Assembly: GCA_001599815.1 (NCBI GenBank)
Contig: BCIA01000007.1
Location: 1,364,001 to 1,428,000, forward strand
Length of the DNA stretch: 64,000 nt
Reading direction: 5' to 3'
Source of the DNA: Furcasterigmium furcatum
Taxonomy: Eukaryota; Ascomycota; Sordariomycetes; Glomerellales; Plectosphaerellaceae
Numbering within the stretch: the first letter of the stretch is position 1; every line of letters begins with the position of its first letter. Shown piece after piece: positions 10,896 to 23,394 of this stretch. The translations under genes and the position numbers were made by a program. The notes below the pieces were generated by a model. The model saw only the letters and a list, made by a program, of their open reading frames with translations. It ran no database searches and had not been told where the DNA came from.

Positions 10896-12181
10896 ATGCC
10901 GATGCTCAGCGCCCGCTCCCGCCGGGCAGGTACAGCCGCCACAGCAACAGGCTCAGGGGAAGCCGCCGCCGCGTCCACTGAACTCCCGCCCTACGAACCA
11001 CTCGCGTGCGCCCTGTCCGATGAAGCCAAGCGTGCCCTCATCGCCCTCGCCAACGGCCGCGACTCCCGCCGCTACGAGGACCACATCAAGAAGTCCGTGA
11101 ACCACCTCGGCAGGAACGTCGCGGCCGTCAACGACCGCCTCCTCGAACGGCAGGGCGAGCTCGAAGCATACGTCGAGAAGCGGACGTCCAAGGGCAGCAC
11201 CGACAAGACCCACCGCGAGGAACAGCTGGAGAAGTGGCTCCCGAAGCTCGACAGCGAGGTCACATCGCTCTCACTGAGTTCGGAAACCGCCATGCGCGAC
11301 CTGGTAGACAGGCTGGCCCGCGTGCAGGATGAGAAGGAGGCCACGGCTGCCATGGCGCAGTACTTCGACCAGCTGCCATCCAGGAAGCGACCACCACGGA
11401 GGCGGCAGACGGACGCAGACGGCGCGGAAGAAAACGGCGACGCGGAGGAGCCGGAAGACCTGCCGCCGCCGGATCGGGACCCGATGTCCGTCTTGGAGGA
11501 GGAGATCGCCGCCAAAACGGCGAGGTACGAGGAGATGGACCACTACACGCGCTACGCCCTGAACAACGACTATGCCGGGTTCAGAAAGCTGTGGCACGAC
11601 GCCAGGTTTGGCTCCCAGGAGGTGCCCCTGCCCGATCCGTCCCACTGGATCGACGGGGACGGCAACCCGGTGCTGGTCGAGCAGAGGAGGAACGGGGAGC
11701 CCATCGCTAAGGACGAGGACGACGTTATTCTCGAAGCCGAGCACCAGAGCTACGTCTGCGGCCTGTCGATGCAGCAGATTACTGAGCCGTACAGCAACCG
11801 CCAATGCCACCACGTGTTCCAGAAGGATGTCATCATCGGCTGGCTGAATGAGCCGGGCTACAGGGGTCGTCCGAGGGAGTGTCCTAACCCTGGTTGTGAC
11901 AAGGTACGTCCGAACTTTCTATGGTGGGTGGTTGTGCCGAGCTGACGCCCTGCTAGTCGTTCAAGCTGTCCGACTTTTACGTCGACGAACTGGTCGTGCG
12001 CAAGGTGCAGCGCACCAGGAAACGCGAGGCGGAGGAGGAAGCCAGCGAGCAGGGTGATGCCGTTGACGATGACGACGACGAGGACGTGGACATGGGCCCT
12101 CGTCAGTCGGTAGGTGTCAAGTCCGAGCGGAAGAGGAGAGCGGTGGAGAAGATTGAGGACGATGAGGATGACGCAGCGTAG
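10896..12181 (+). CDS. nse2: E3 SUMO ligase NSE2/MMS21 of the SMC5/6 complex
   Basis: Exons 10896-11903 and 11957-12181 (phase-0 intron, GTACGT...GCTAG) give 410 residues. The N-terminal half is helical and charged (RLLERQGELEAYVEKRTSK), the part that docks on the SMC5 coiled coil. The C-terminal SP-RING is plain: YVCGLSMQQITEPYSNRQC, HHVFQKDVI, then RECPNPGCDKSFKLSDFYVD, which holds the zinc Cys and His ligands and is split by the intron just after the last Cys. The tail is acidic then basic (DDDDDEDVDM, KSERKRRAVEK), fitting a nuclear protein. It sumoylates SMC5/6 and repair partners during recombination and fork repair. Confidence 0.88.
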
Positions 12182-12486
12182 TAGAAGACTCTCGGAGGCG
12201 GATACCATGGAGTTGGTGGGATTGCATTTAGGGAGATACCCAACACAGCGGAGATGCTGGCAGCGAAATGTCGATGAATGATCACAGCACAGGCCGGGTC
12301 TGACCATGTGCGGGACACAACCTTTCAGCTCCGTGATGTGGTATTGAGAAACGTATAGTATTTGCGCCGTGTACTTGTACATTGAAGCCGCTTGCTATGC
12401 CTAGATCCTCCAAATAAATAGGTACGGATTCCCGAAGTCTATGCAATCCCATCCGAACACCACGCCAGCCTTTTCGGGCCACAGGC
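12182..12486. other. convergent 3' intergenic region
   Basis: There are 305 bases between the stops of nse2 and the leftward hexokinase-like gene. An ATAAATA string at 12412-12418 could serve 3' end formation. No gene is seen. Confidence 0.35.
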
Positions 12487-14263
12487 CTACGCGCCCTCTG
12501 CCAGAGCGGCAGCTAATGCCACGCCTGCTCCCAGGATGGAGCTCTCCTTCGCCGGCACAAGATCAAGCCCGATATTTTTGCCTCCTGACGACGTTGCTGC
12601 CACAAGCTGGTCGATCAAGCCCTGGCACATGTCTCTGTACCCGGGATAGCTCTCCACTACGCTGCCGTTATAAGCGACCATGGTCCGCTCGAGGGCGACC
12701 TCTGCGTTCGCTGCCGCGGTACGCTCCGCAGTTGCGGCGTGGGCAGAGTCCATCACCTCCATGGCCTCGCGCACGCCTTCAAGGCGAAGTTCCCAGATCG
12801 CATGCAGGGAGGCGGCCACGATGGATGCGGAGCGGTGGGAGACGGCGGTGGTGACGGAGCGGAGTACTGCCAAGTCTGCGGGCGTGGGTTTGTGAGGAGA
12901 GGGGTGCCGGGTGGTGAATGTCTCGATGGACTTTTCAAAGTCAGGGGAAGGGTCCCTGGAGAGGTCAGTATACATGGGACAGCGATGGGACGAGTGAGAT
13001 TAGCGTACCCTTGAATTATGGAAAGCGTCTCAGTCGTCAACGCGTATGGGGAGAGGAGGCTCTCAGGCACGATACCGCCGAAGAGCCCTGTTGTCTCGAT
13101 GGCTTCCAGGATGATGAAGCGTGCGATCTCGCCCAAGTAGAAGCCGCTGACCATGTGCTCGAGCGGTTGGAAGTCTGGCCTCGGATGACCCTTCTTCAGC
13201 AAAGCGTCCCAACGCGTGATGGACAGAATGTCGTGTCCGAACATGCCCAGCTCCGTGTTCACGATGACGCTGTGGGCCTGTTCATACCACTCGTCTGGCC
13301 TGTTGCCGAACTTGGATACGCCGATGAGCGGTACAGGGAGGTATGCGGCGATGTTGGTCCCCGTGCCTAGGATGAGGCCGAAGCGAGTTGCAGGGTGCGT
13401 GTAAGCACATGACATGAGCGTCGCGTTGCCGTCGTTGAGGATCACGCGGAGCTCGGCCGCCAGACCAGCACGTCCGCAGGCTGCCTCAACAACATCGCCG
13501 AGGTCCTGGCCTTCTAGGCCGACAGCAGCCTGGAAGCCCTTGCCCATACCCTGTACCCGTCCTCCGCGGAGCGATGTTTGTCTGATATCACGTCAGTCAT
13601 GCTTCACTACGCGGGTGTGAGGTGCCCATACTCGATCGGAAAACTCCACGCCATCGACATGGGTAAAGCGCCGTCCACCGAATCTCGACGCCCTTCCCTC
13701 TCCTTCTCCAACGTCTCGACGATCCTGGCGGCCATCCAGTCGAAGAACGCCACGCCCTCGAGCTGCTTCACCTCGACCCCGATGGGGTATGACTTGATCC
13801 GTACGATCTCGCTCTCACTCCCCGTGCCTCGCTCCCCCGACCCGCGAAGTTCCACAAGCGCAACCCGAAGCGTGGAACCGCCGACGTCGAGGGCGAGGTA
13901 GCGGCCCCTCTCGCGGCCGCTCGGGAGCTGGTGGTTGTATGAAGGCAGCATGCACTCCGGCTTGGCCTGCAACGCCCTCCGGAACTGCGCTTTCAGGTCG
14001 CCTGACAGTCGCAACAGCCCATCACGGGCCAGGGGGGTCAAAACGAGCTCCTCGACTTCTCTGACGAAGTCCTGGGGCGTCCGTCGCCATCGGGCTGCGT
14101 GAGGTACTGTGGTGGCCCTGCCGTCGGCGACTTTCACCGGCGGGACGTGCTTGGCATTTGGTGACGGGTCGACCCAGAAGGCGAGGAAGGCCAGTATCAT
14201 GGACTTGCCGCGCAGCAGCTGCTTGACGATGGCGGAGAGGAGGGACTGTCTAAAGGTCGTCAT
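12487..14263 (-). CDS. hxk3: atypical hexokinase, probable N-acetylglucosamine kinase of the GlcNAc cluster
   Basis: Exons 14263-13632, 13581-13009 and 12955-12487 give 557 residues with all phases consistent. The hexokinase landmarks are present but diverged: LALDVGGSTLRVALVEL (phosphate 1, usually DLGGTNFR), SFPIEQTSLRGG (sugar loop), ILNDGNATLMSCAY (retains the catalytic Asp but not the usual Asp-Thr-x-Gly), GLILGTGTNIAAY (phosphate 2), NTELGMFG, and MVSGFYLGEIARFIIL. The C-terminal adenosine region reads NGSVVE and AKESSILGAGVALAAA. A short hydrophobic N-terminal segment (MILAFLAFWV) may be a membrane anchor. Its position beside the deaminase, deacetylase and RON1 genes matches hxk3 of the GlcNAc cluster described in Trichoderma reesei, so GlcNAc phosphorylation is the most likely role. 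A regulatory hexokinase without activity is the alternative. Confidence 0.85.
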
Positions 14264-16477
14264 GGCAGAAACGAGCGGCTGCTTGACATGTGTGCGAGGC
14301 TGGCAGGGGATAATAGTATGATGGTGAAGGGGTGCGGGCAGGTCGCGTGGACATCTATGCTGCGAGGAGCTGTACAGTAAATAGGGCCGGGATACGAGGC
14401 ATACGGGCTGCCAAGGGGAGGGTATTTGGGCAATGTGAGCGGCGAAGCTTGTGGAGCGCTACCACGGTGCTGAACGAGCGGTCTCAGGGAGATGGCGAGA
14501 TCGAAAAAAAGTCTCCACGAGGTGTGAAGATGTGAGCAGGACGACAGAACAGCTCAAGGTGCCGTGTCGTGTGCGGTCCGGGTTGTGGTGAGAGGGGCGG
14601 AGGAGCACTACGCGCACGTATGGAACCTGCCGGTGCACTGCCGTCGGGCCGTCCGTCACCTCAGCTTTCGATGTCAGGGTCGGTTGATGTGGTATCTCCC
14701 GTTGCAGCAGCAGTGGCAGATCTACGACGGATTAGGGAGGATGTCCCAGGCCAGGCAGGGTGAAGCAGCAGTCGGTGATGGGTGCAACGGACCAATGATG
14801 GGGCAAGTTGCAGATGCCAGAATCAAGCAAACGGGGAGGTTCCCCAGAACGGAGACTATCCGGGTCCTTGGACAAGGTCGAGTCTCCCTGTGCTCGGCCT
14901 TGGTCTATGGGGCAGAAGACAACGTCGTACAAGGGATGGAGTAGCAGCGTGGACCGGCAGACAGTAGTACGTCTATGTTGAGGCTGACGGTCCACTTGCG
15001 GCGAAGACACAACGCTGGGTTTGGCCGAGAGGAGACAGACGTCGCCGTGCACAATAAACCGGAGAGATGGAACAGACAAGAGACGGTGGTGACGGTGACA
15101 GATCGGGAGAGGCGTGGTCACTGTGAAGTGAAGAGACACGAGGGAATGTCCCACGGCGAGCATCCCTCTCTCGTGCTGGACCGTCTCTTGTCGATCCCTT
15201 CTGCTGACGTGGGAAGTATCCCTTACCGGTGGTCCTCGGGTGCCGCTGGTCAGGTACTATTGTTGTTGAAGGGAGAGACGGCCCCAGTTCAAGTAACGTT
15301 GCCTTGGAGTGGCGACGGAGAATTGTTACCGTCACGCACCTTGACCTGCGCCGGCCGGTTAATGGCCGGGTTATCTAACAGCCTTCGCGCCAGCCCATGC
15401 AATGTTCCGTCGCACACTTGGTCCGTGCTTTTCCCCATCTCCCAACTCTCAACCTCCCTCCATCATGAGCCGCGCTTCCACTTACACGCCATGCGGCGCC
15501 CGGTTCGATGACCTCTACCAGGCTCTTTCTTGTCTCGGTGGCTCCCGGAGTGCCCGGATAACCCCGATGTCAAACCTCACAAGTGTCAATTAGTGCAACC
15601 CGTTGGTCGACAGTGCCTTGACTCTCCAGGGATGGCGAGATGTTCATGGGGTCTGCCTGGCCCCATTGTCGAGAGGATACCGCATGGATGGGGCATCAAG
15701 TACCTCTTCACGCAAGTCTCGGCAGTTGGATCTCCTGAGGGTCACCCACCTCGAGCCTCAAGGCATCACCTCATCGGCGGCGCTCCCGAATCCAGACTCT
15801 CCGAAGAGACAGCTGCCTGTCACAGTGCCCGCCCACGTGGCCCAACCGGCCGCCATACTCATCCTAGCGCCTCCTGATCCTCTAGCAACGTTGAAGCCTC
15901 CGGGTACAAAGCCTATTCGCCCCTACGATCTTGATCCAGACTGGTGGGACTGGCCTTCCGCGTCCCCCAGAACCATGAGTCGGGCAGCCGTCACGTTCCA
16001 TGTGCCCACGCACCTGGTACCGATCACAACCTATCAGGCCTTGTAGATACCCTAGAGGATGGATCTGGGTACCCTTCAAGATCGAAGCGGCGTCTCGGCC
16101 GTGATGTCACTCAGCGACCTTGAGGATTCCCGAAAGGGCAATGACCGGGAGACTTTGACTGGTAGTGGCGCCGAAGCTCACTCGCGAACCCTCCATCTCC
16201 TTCTACGGTGGGCATCATAGTGACCCCGGACATCGGGCCGGAGGACTCTCTGGACTCTACCCGGCACCCCCGTGGCTTCTAATAAGGTGGAAGGGTGCCC
16301 CGTTCGTGGTGTGTTTGCTGTCTTTCCTCCCTTTCCATAGATCTGATCCCCTAGACCCAAAACATTTTTATCAAAATATCTTCCCCTGATCTACATTCTG
16401 TTTTCGGACACATCGATATTCATCTTACACCTCACACTAGTACACATCTGTATAAGTCACCACTTCAGTCAGTCACC
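14264..16477. promoter_or_regulatory. 2.2-kb divergent intergenic region (hxk3 / dam1)
   Basis: This should hold the promoters of the two divergent GlcNAc genes. Several open frames of 100-180 codons occur on both strands but overlap each other and show no domain. Its length allows a non-coding or very diverged gene, for which I see no evidence. Confidence 0.4.
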
Positions 16478-17790
16478 ATGAGGCTCATCATCCGTGACGA
16501 TGCCGAGGCGTCTGCTGCCCATGTCGCCAACTACATCGTCCACCGCATCAAGGACTTCAGCCCTACTGCGGACAGGCCCTTTATCCTAGGCCTCCCGACA
16601 GGCAGCAGCCCCATGGGAGTGTATCAGAAGCTGGTCGAGATATACAAGGCTGGCGAGGTATGTCTTTCACCTGCAGACTGGCTATCACTCTGGCAGGAAT
16701 ACTGACTTCACCATAGATCTCGTTTGAGAATGTCGTGACCTTCAACATGGTAAGCAGTGATATACCCTCGCCTCCACCAATGTTTCATCCTCGCATCCAT
16801 AATAACCTCTCATTCCCAGGACGAATACGTCGGGATCCCTCGCGACCACCCCCAGAGCTACCACACCTTCATGTGGCGCCATCTCTTTTCCCACATCAAC
16901 ATCCCTCCTCAAAACGTCCACATCCTCAACGGCAACGCCCCCGATCTCGAAGCCGAGTGCGCCACTTTCGAGGCCTCCATTGTCGCTGCCGGCGGTATCG
17001 ACCTCTTCCTCGCCGGCATCGGCGCCGACGGGCACATCGCCTTCAATGAGCCAGGGTCCTCTCTGGCCTCACGCACTCGTGTCAAGACCCTCGCCTACGA
17101 CACGGTCCTCGACAATGCTCGCTTCTTTGGCGACGACATCTCCAAGGTCCCCCGACTGGCGCTGACCGTGGGCGTACAGACCGTCCTCGACGCGCGGGAG
17201 GTCGTCGCCATCATCATCGGGGCGCGCAAGTCCATGGCGCTGCAGAAATGCATCGAGGGCGGCGTGAACCACATGTGGACTCTGTCGAGTCTCCAGCTTC
17301 ATCGTCATGCTATGATTGTCGCCGATGAGGACGCCACACTTGAGTTGCAAGTGAAGACGGTCAAGGTGAGCCCCCTTCGCCCCCCGGCCACGACCCTCAT
17401 ACAAGCAGCTAATGAGAATCGCAGTACTTCAAATCCATCGAAAAGGTCGCCTTGGAACAGGGCTTCGAGCAGACCCTCCCCGTCGCCCTTCGGAGCGGTC
17501 CCAGCTCTCCCGTGGACCAGAAGATCGTTCCTCTGAGCCCTCCCTCAGCTGCGGTCATCATCGATGAGGCTCAGTCGCCCACGAGCCCGATCGTGCACCC
17601 GCAGCCGGTGACCCCGTCTCTTCTTCGCGCCAATGGGCCTGCCGTCACAGACCCGACGCTGCGCTCCGTCTCCCCAGACCTGGTGCCCGACCGCATGGCA
17701 TCTCGCATCCCAGACCCGACCCTGGCGAGGCGCCTGACGCCGAACCCTGAGCAGCAGATGTACATGCGTACCAACGCTGTGGGGGCTTGA
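16478..17790 (+). CDS. dam1: glucosamine-6-phosphate deaminase
   Basis: Exons 16478-16657, 16717-16749, 16820-17365 and 17425-17790 give 374 residues. The 33-base second exon supplies ISFENVVTFNM, joined to DEYVGIP. The family signatures are all present: LGLPTGSSPMGVYQKLV (phosphate site), NMDEYVG (catalytic Asp), LAGIGADGHIAFNEPGSSL (catalytic Asp, His and Glu) and SMALQKCIEGGVNHMWTLS. The enzyme converts glucosamine-6-phosphate to fructose-6-phosphate and ammonium, the last step of GlcNAc use. About 100 residues at the C-terminus after FKSIEKVALEQG are Pro/Ser-rich and likely disordered, a fungal extension not found in bacterial NagB. Confidence 0.95.
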
Positions 17791-18342
17791 GAGGTAAATA
17801 TTTGGGACAGCGCATTATCGGGTTGGTTTTGTATAGGTTTGAGAAGCTTAGATCGGATCATGGCATACCAGACTGCTCAGAACTCTTGGAGGATGCTGGG
17901 AGTAACAGAATGGAAGCGGTTGCTGGAATAGGGGCACATGTACCACACTCGCTCGGAAGCATTGATCAGCAAAGTACAGTAAGAACCATGGGCTGATTAG
18001 AGGCGCATTTTGGTATGATTAAGGATGTGTTTAGTTTTAAGAGATACCCCTGCAGCATCGAGAATCGTGTCAGATCTGTTCTTTTGAAGATGTACGTGTG
18101 TGCATTGTGGTCATGAGCATGGCGCATAAAGTTTGATGAGAGAGAAAGCAGTCAAAATTGGGTATACAACCTACCTAAGCTCCCATCCACACGCCATATC
18201 GCCAAAGGCATGAGCTCGCTCAACCACCATGGTCCCGAAAGGAGGATATAATACAGCTGGCCCGATGCAGGGCGCCGCCATCAACAATACGCCTAGTCTT
18301 CAACTTCCCAGAACATTCTTCCTTCGGCCCTTCATGATGCTA
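17791..18342. other. convergent 3' intergenic region
   Basis: This lies between the stops of dam1 and ron1. It probably holds both 3' UTRs; no open frame here looks like protein. Confidence 0.4.
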
Positions 18343-20061
18343 CTATGTCTCCGCCGTGAAATACCTCTTCATCTTGTTCTTCAGCTGCTGCGCCTTGATC
18401 TCCGACGGCATGTTGGTGTGATGCACCACGTGCGGCCGATACACTGCTTCGACTGGCGGCATCCTGCGGAAGGTGTTAATCTCAATCCGAAGCCAGGAAG
18501 GGTTTCAGGAGTCCTACCAGTCATCGATGCTGAGAGGGAAATACTCATAGAGCATATCCTCGTCATCCTTCGGGCTCTGGCTCGATGTTGGGCCTGCGAC
18601 GGCAGCCGTTTTCGCGAAGCGAGGGCTCTGCAACTCAGCACTCGACCGATTTGGGCTCCTCTCATCTTCTGAGAGGGAGAGGTTGATCGGCCCCGAGACC
18701 ATTGTTCGGGGAGCATTGGCGGCCAGTGGCACGCCGGCTAGTTTCTGCGTGCCGCGCCCAGCATCTGCAGCGGACCAGGCAGGGACAGGTGGTCGCGATA
18801 TGTTTGGCGACATGGCCACCCTTTTCGCGGGAGGCAGGCCGGTATTCGTCTCTCGAAAGGAAGCCTGAGGAGCTGGCCACGTTGTGGCCTGCTGTTATCG
18901 TTAGCACTCATGCTGTACCGCGACATGTATGGGCCGTACCTGGGCGTTGCCCACAGAATTGAACCGCTGTAGCTGTCCCGGCTGCCCGTTCTGCTCCTTC
19001 ACTTCCTTCTGCTGCGTCGAGGCGTCCGAATTGCTCCTCTTCTCAAGCCGCTTGTCTCCCGCAAGGGGGATATCTTTCTTGCTGTCGAAGTTCCGAGGAC
19101 TCCGTCCACGGACGATCACCGGACTGGACTTGATCTCCGCGACCGAGACCCAGTCGCTCGTCTGCGATCTGGCCAGCAGGTTGATCTGTACGGAATAGTG
19201 CTGCTGGAGGCCCTTCCGCCTGCCGTTGTTGGCCGTGGCGTGCTTGAACTGCAGCCGCTTCCACGCAATTCCGATTGACACACGACTCCCGTCCAGCTCG
19301 TGCCCGCTCTCCGTGTCCAGTGGCAAGTTGGCTGGTGCGGCGCTGGCCTTGAACTCCTCGCCTGGTGCCGCGATGCCGCTCTTCCACGGGATGGATATGA
19401 TCTCCGTCGGCTTGCCCTCGATGGACTCCACGGCGCTGATGGAGGCTGACAGCTCGTACACCGGCATCTGATTGCCCTGATCGTCAATGACCTGGGAAAT
19501 GTGCCGCGGTAGCGTGATCTCCCCCAGACACTGCCACAGATTACGACGGTAGCAGGTCAACTCCAGCGGTCGGCCCGTGTTGTCGCCGCCGAAGACATCC
19601 TCTGCCACGAAGAACATGCCGCGCAGTTCGGCCGTCATGAACGAAAGGTCGACCTGCCGCCCGGACTCGTCGAGTAGCGTCGCCTTTGGTATCGGTGCGC
19701 TGAAACCCAGAAGCTTGTTATCGAGCTCTTGCGACGGTGATTCCTGATTCGGGTCTTCCGTCGGTTGCTGGGCCTCGTACTGTCGCCCAGACATGGAGAA
19801 GGGGTCCTCGAAGCCGGCGGAGAAGTCCTGGAAGTCGTAGGTCGGGGTGTAGGGCAGGCCGGGGAATGCGCTCGTCACGTTGTCCCTGCGGCGGCGAGCT
19901 GTGTTAGCACGCGCGTGCGGCCATCGATCAATGCGCACCACTCACATGAGGGCATCGTCGAAAATGGAGGTGTCCATGCCGTCGACCATGCCTGGCGTTA
20001 GCTCCATGGTGTCGCCGGGGGTCGCGGACGACATGGGCTGCATCGGGTTGAAGGCGTCCAT
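18343..20061 (-). CDS. ron1: Ndt80/PhoG-like transcription factor RON1
   Basis: Exons 20061-19946, 19885-18940, 18888-18518 (an alternative acceptor adds one Gln) and 18463-18343 give 517 residues. The central Ndt80 DNA-binding domain spans about residues 85-330: AELRGMFFVAEDVFGGDN, LTCYRRNLWQCLGEITLP, RVSIGIAWKRLQFKHATANN, QQHYSVQINLLA and SSPVIVRGRSPRNFDSKKD. A Lys/Arg patch (PPAKRVAMSPN) follows. The C-terminus FPLSIDDW continues through the last intron into MPPVEAVYRPHVVHHT and ends KMKRYFTAET, a conserved VIB-1/RON1-type tail. An unspliced reading would stop falsely at 18515-18517. The start is the first ATG after an in-frame TAG. RON1 controls GlcNAc catabolic genes in Trichoderma; the cluster position supports the same role. 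Confidence 0.9.
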
Positions 20062-21081
20062 CGCATCGTCTGGCCAGTGAGCCGAGGCGACGGTTGACTG
20101 GCGACGGGGCGAACCCGTGGAGGTGAGGATGGGCTGTCGCAAGCTCCCGGGCTATGTCGTCGAAGTGCTTGGGTTATGGCGCTGTCGTCTCGTTTCGTAT
20201 GTCTGCTCTCGCCGAGCTCATGTCGCCGGCGTTCGTTTGGGTGTCTCCAGGTTTCGGGGAGCGAGGCTGGACTTGACTGGTCCAAGAATAGGAGAGGGGA
20301 AGTCGAGGCATCAAGGCGACGGGACGGGAGGTTTCCCCGGGCGCAACATCGGCCAAAAGCTGGTGTGGAGGACCTGGGATGCCCCTATCAGTCATGAAAT
20401 AAGGCCTGATTGGCTGCACTCGCCCCCTCAAGGTCAGGAGCCGGGGGCGTTAGCTTCGGCGCAACGCCCACTGTAGCCCGCCACTGCGGGGTGCGACGCA
20501 TCCACTCATTTCGGCGGCCTGGCACTCATGATGGATGCATGTGGTACGACACGACAAGGAACACCCAAACTCAACAGGATCTCTCTGGAGTACTGGAATG
20601 GCTAAAAGCTACCTAGCTATGTATGTGTAGGCTAGAGACAGGAGAAACTTGGATCTGCAAGTTCAAGATGCAAGATAAATTGGGTGAATTACCTGTACCC
20701 GAACAGGGCTGGCTGGCATGGCTTAAGCCACAAGCAACGGTGTTCTTGATAAGGCCGACAGTAGTCCACGCCTCCATACTACCGTGTTCTTGTTTCATTG
20801 CCATCCGCTGGCCCGTGTTTTGTACAAGTAGCACGAATACCGATCGTCTCGGGCAGATGGCTGCCCTGGAGTGCAGAACATGCCAAACTAGGTATGGTGG
20901 ATGATGATAAACGCCATTCTCTAATAACTCTAGGTTCAAAGGTATCTTAAATCAAGTAGGCCGATGTACTCCATCTAAAATGCCAATCTGTCTTGTGTTA
21001 CACCACTTGTAGTCTGCTGTCCGCTGCCCATCCGTATCCATGGGTCTCACAACCGGATCTGCCACGGAGCTCAAGAAAAGT
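20062..21081. promoter_or_regulatory. ron1 upstream / dac1 downstream intergenic region
   Basis: There are about 1 kb between two leftward genes, holding the ron1 promoter and the dac1 3' UTR. The fungal low-complexity string GCTACCTAGCTATG occurs near 20604. No coding frame is supported. Confidence 0.4.
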
Positions 21082-22504
21082 CTAAGCAGAAATCGGACTC
21101 TCGTACCCATCCCGGCAATGAACTCTGGTGCCAAACTTCCAAACCTCGTCTATCACCACCTGGGTGGCCCCTTCGTCTGTGACCTCCGAGAGTATGACTA
21201 GATCTGCGTCCGCTCCCGCGTCCAGGGTTCCCTTCTGGGCCCCCATCTCAAGCATCGCCGCCGGCGTGGCAGTGACGGACTTGAGGGCCTTGGGAACCGA
21301 GGTCCCCGACCATTTGAGGAAGTTGTTGACACATTCGATCAACGTGATCGAGCTGAATTCAGGGTTAGCACACCACGGATTGCCAAGGTGATGGCGGAAA
21401 CTAACCTTCCAGCAATGGTGTCGGTGCCCTCGAGCAGCAATGCAGCTCCCACCTTGGTGATACTGCTCACGGTGTCTCCGTTGGTCCACTCATAGGCTCC
21501 ATCGGGCAATCCCATCATATGCATGGCATCCGTGACCAGGATGAAGCCTTCCGGGTGCGTGTTGAATGCAATGTTGACCGTCGTCGGATGGAGATGAATT
21601 CCATCAGCGATGATGCCAAAATATGGCCTTGGGAGACCATTCGATGCGGTGCCCAGGACGCCAAAGATGCCCGGGTTACGATGGTGCAGGGGCCTCATGG
21701 CGTTGAAGAGGTGCGTGATCATCGTTGCTCCCGCTTCCACGGCCGCGGACGCCTCTTCATACGTTGCCTCAGAGTGCCCGATCGAGCAAATGATGCCCCT
21801 GGATCGGAGCTCGGGGATGAGCTGCAACATCTGCCCACGCTCAGGGGCAACTGTGATCTTCTTGATCGGGCCGGGCACGTCCGAGCCGGAAATCAAGTTG
21901 TCAACGCCGTAGCATCTCACAATGTCATCGAAATTCTCGGCTTCTCGGAGGACATCCTTGTCGTGAATGCCATTTTTGCCCGGGTTCAGAAAGGGCCCCT
22001 CGACATGAGCCCCGAGAGACTCAGCACCATCTTGAAACCGTCCAGCGCTGCCCGAAGGTCCCAGATATGGCAGTACCTGGAGAGTTAGTCGATCCTGAGG
22101 AGATTGCTTCGCTTGAGACATACCTTGTGATACAGCTCGGGCCGTTGGCTTGTGAGAGTCGGGACGTAGGAGGTGACGCCCGTCGCCACCAGCCTCCGGT
22201 TCACGTCCGCAACCTTCTTGCCATATTGGGTCGATTCCTCAAGCAGCGTGGAAAAGTTGAACCCAAAGGCGCCGTTGAGCTGGACATCGATCAGCCCGGG
22301 GGACACGATGCGCCCGCCCAGATCAACGGATTCATCGGGCATCGTGAGCTCATCAAAGAAGGCCGCCTGGCTAGAGATGATCTTCCCGGTCTTGGAGCTG
22401 ACCCAAAGGTCCTCCCGGACAAGATCGTCGCCCCTCACAAGGCGGCAGTTGGTGAACCTGGTGATGCCATTCTTCGGCCGGGTGGGGGAGAGTGCGATGG
22501 GCAT
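21082..22504 (-). CDS. dac1: N-acetylglucosamine-6-phosphate deacetylase
   Basis: Exons 22504-22124, 22076-21406 and 21352-21082 give 440 residues with phases 0 and 2. The amidohydrolase signatures are all here: GGRIVSPGLIDVQLNGAFG, AHVEGPFLNPGKNGIH (metal Glu), ICSIGHSEATYEEA (metal His), ATMITHLFNAMRPLHHRNPG (metal His), GIIADGIHLHP, ILVTDAMHMMGLPDG (catalytic Asp) and a beta-sandwich end ADADLVIL. The enzyme removes the acetyl group from GlcNAc-6-phosphate, feeding the deaminase. It is divergent from nag3 across an 890-base promoter. An upstream in-frame ATG at 22606 would add 34 residues and is less likely. Confidence 0.95.
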
Positions 22505-23394
22505 GGTTGAAGGACTCTTGTCAAGAGAATGCACCTTCTCTTCGTCTTCGGAGTTGGTGAGGACAGTGTGTCCGCTTGATGTCTCGTGGCGACTCCATGA
22601 ATGCATGACAGAGGCCACGCCGGGAGAAGCGGACGTGAAGTCGTTGATATGCGAATCGGGGGCCGTCCGTCAGGATGCGGCGAAACCGGTCGGTGCCGAG
22701 TGGCTGGCTGTCAACGGCGCCGCCTGGCGCTGTACCGCGTTGCATGTGGGTCGCATGCTGTCATCGGCGGGATGCGCAAGCCACCTCATGGTCGGAGATT
22801 CCATGGAGGGCTTGGTGTTCGTTCCATCCACTGTGATGGCGTGGCGGGAAGGCGATGTAGCGCAGCAGAATCGCTGTGGGTGTCCACTAGCCCGTGGTAA
22901 CCTGAGAGTTACTTGTGCCCGCTGGGCGTAGTCCCACATCGAGGTCTTCCATCAGCGTTCTTTGGACGTTCCGTTCGGCGTCGTCGGATGGTGGAGTGCT
23001 GGCGTTGAAGAGGCGTCGGCCCATGTAACGTCGCATGGTGATAGTGGCCGGCGCCGTTTTGTGCCCGTGATCCAGCATGTTCAGGCCACAAGGTCGCTCA
23101 ACCTCCAATTTCCGGAGGTCCCGCTCTTAGTCCTACGTGAGGTGAGGTGAGGTGATCTCGCAAGCACAATTTGATCATCTCGCCACAAGTTGGAAGTGCA
23201 GAGACGAGGGATTGATTGTCCGAGACGAGGACCCGAGAAGACTGAAAGTTGTTGATTAGTCATCAGAATCGCGAGAGACTTGGATCCTGTCTCGGAGCCA
23301 ATCACCAGCCTCCATTCTCGGCCGAGACCCCCGCACCCCGGCCCCGTCCTACCCCGACCTCTTCCCGCGCCATCTCGACCACCGCCAGCCACAG
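22505..23394. promoter_or_regulatory. divergent promoter of dac1 and nag3
   Basis: This 890-base region separates two divergent cluster genes and should carry shared control elements. A short GTGAG tandem (23137-23154) and one CACAAAA core on the minus strand (23057-23063), similar to Ndt80 sites, are seen; a single 7-base match has little weight. Confidence 0.45.

Noticed and set aside
23057..23063. Ndt80-like CACAAAA site in the dac1/nag3 promoter
   Set aside because: A degenerate 7-base site is expected about once every 2 kb on two strands, so one match is not evidence of RON1 binding.
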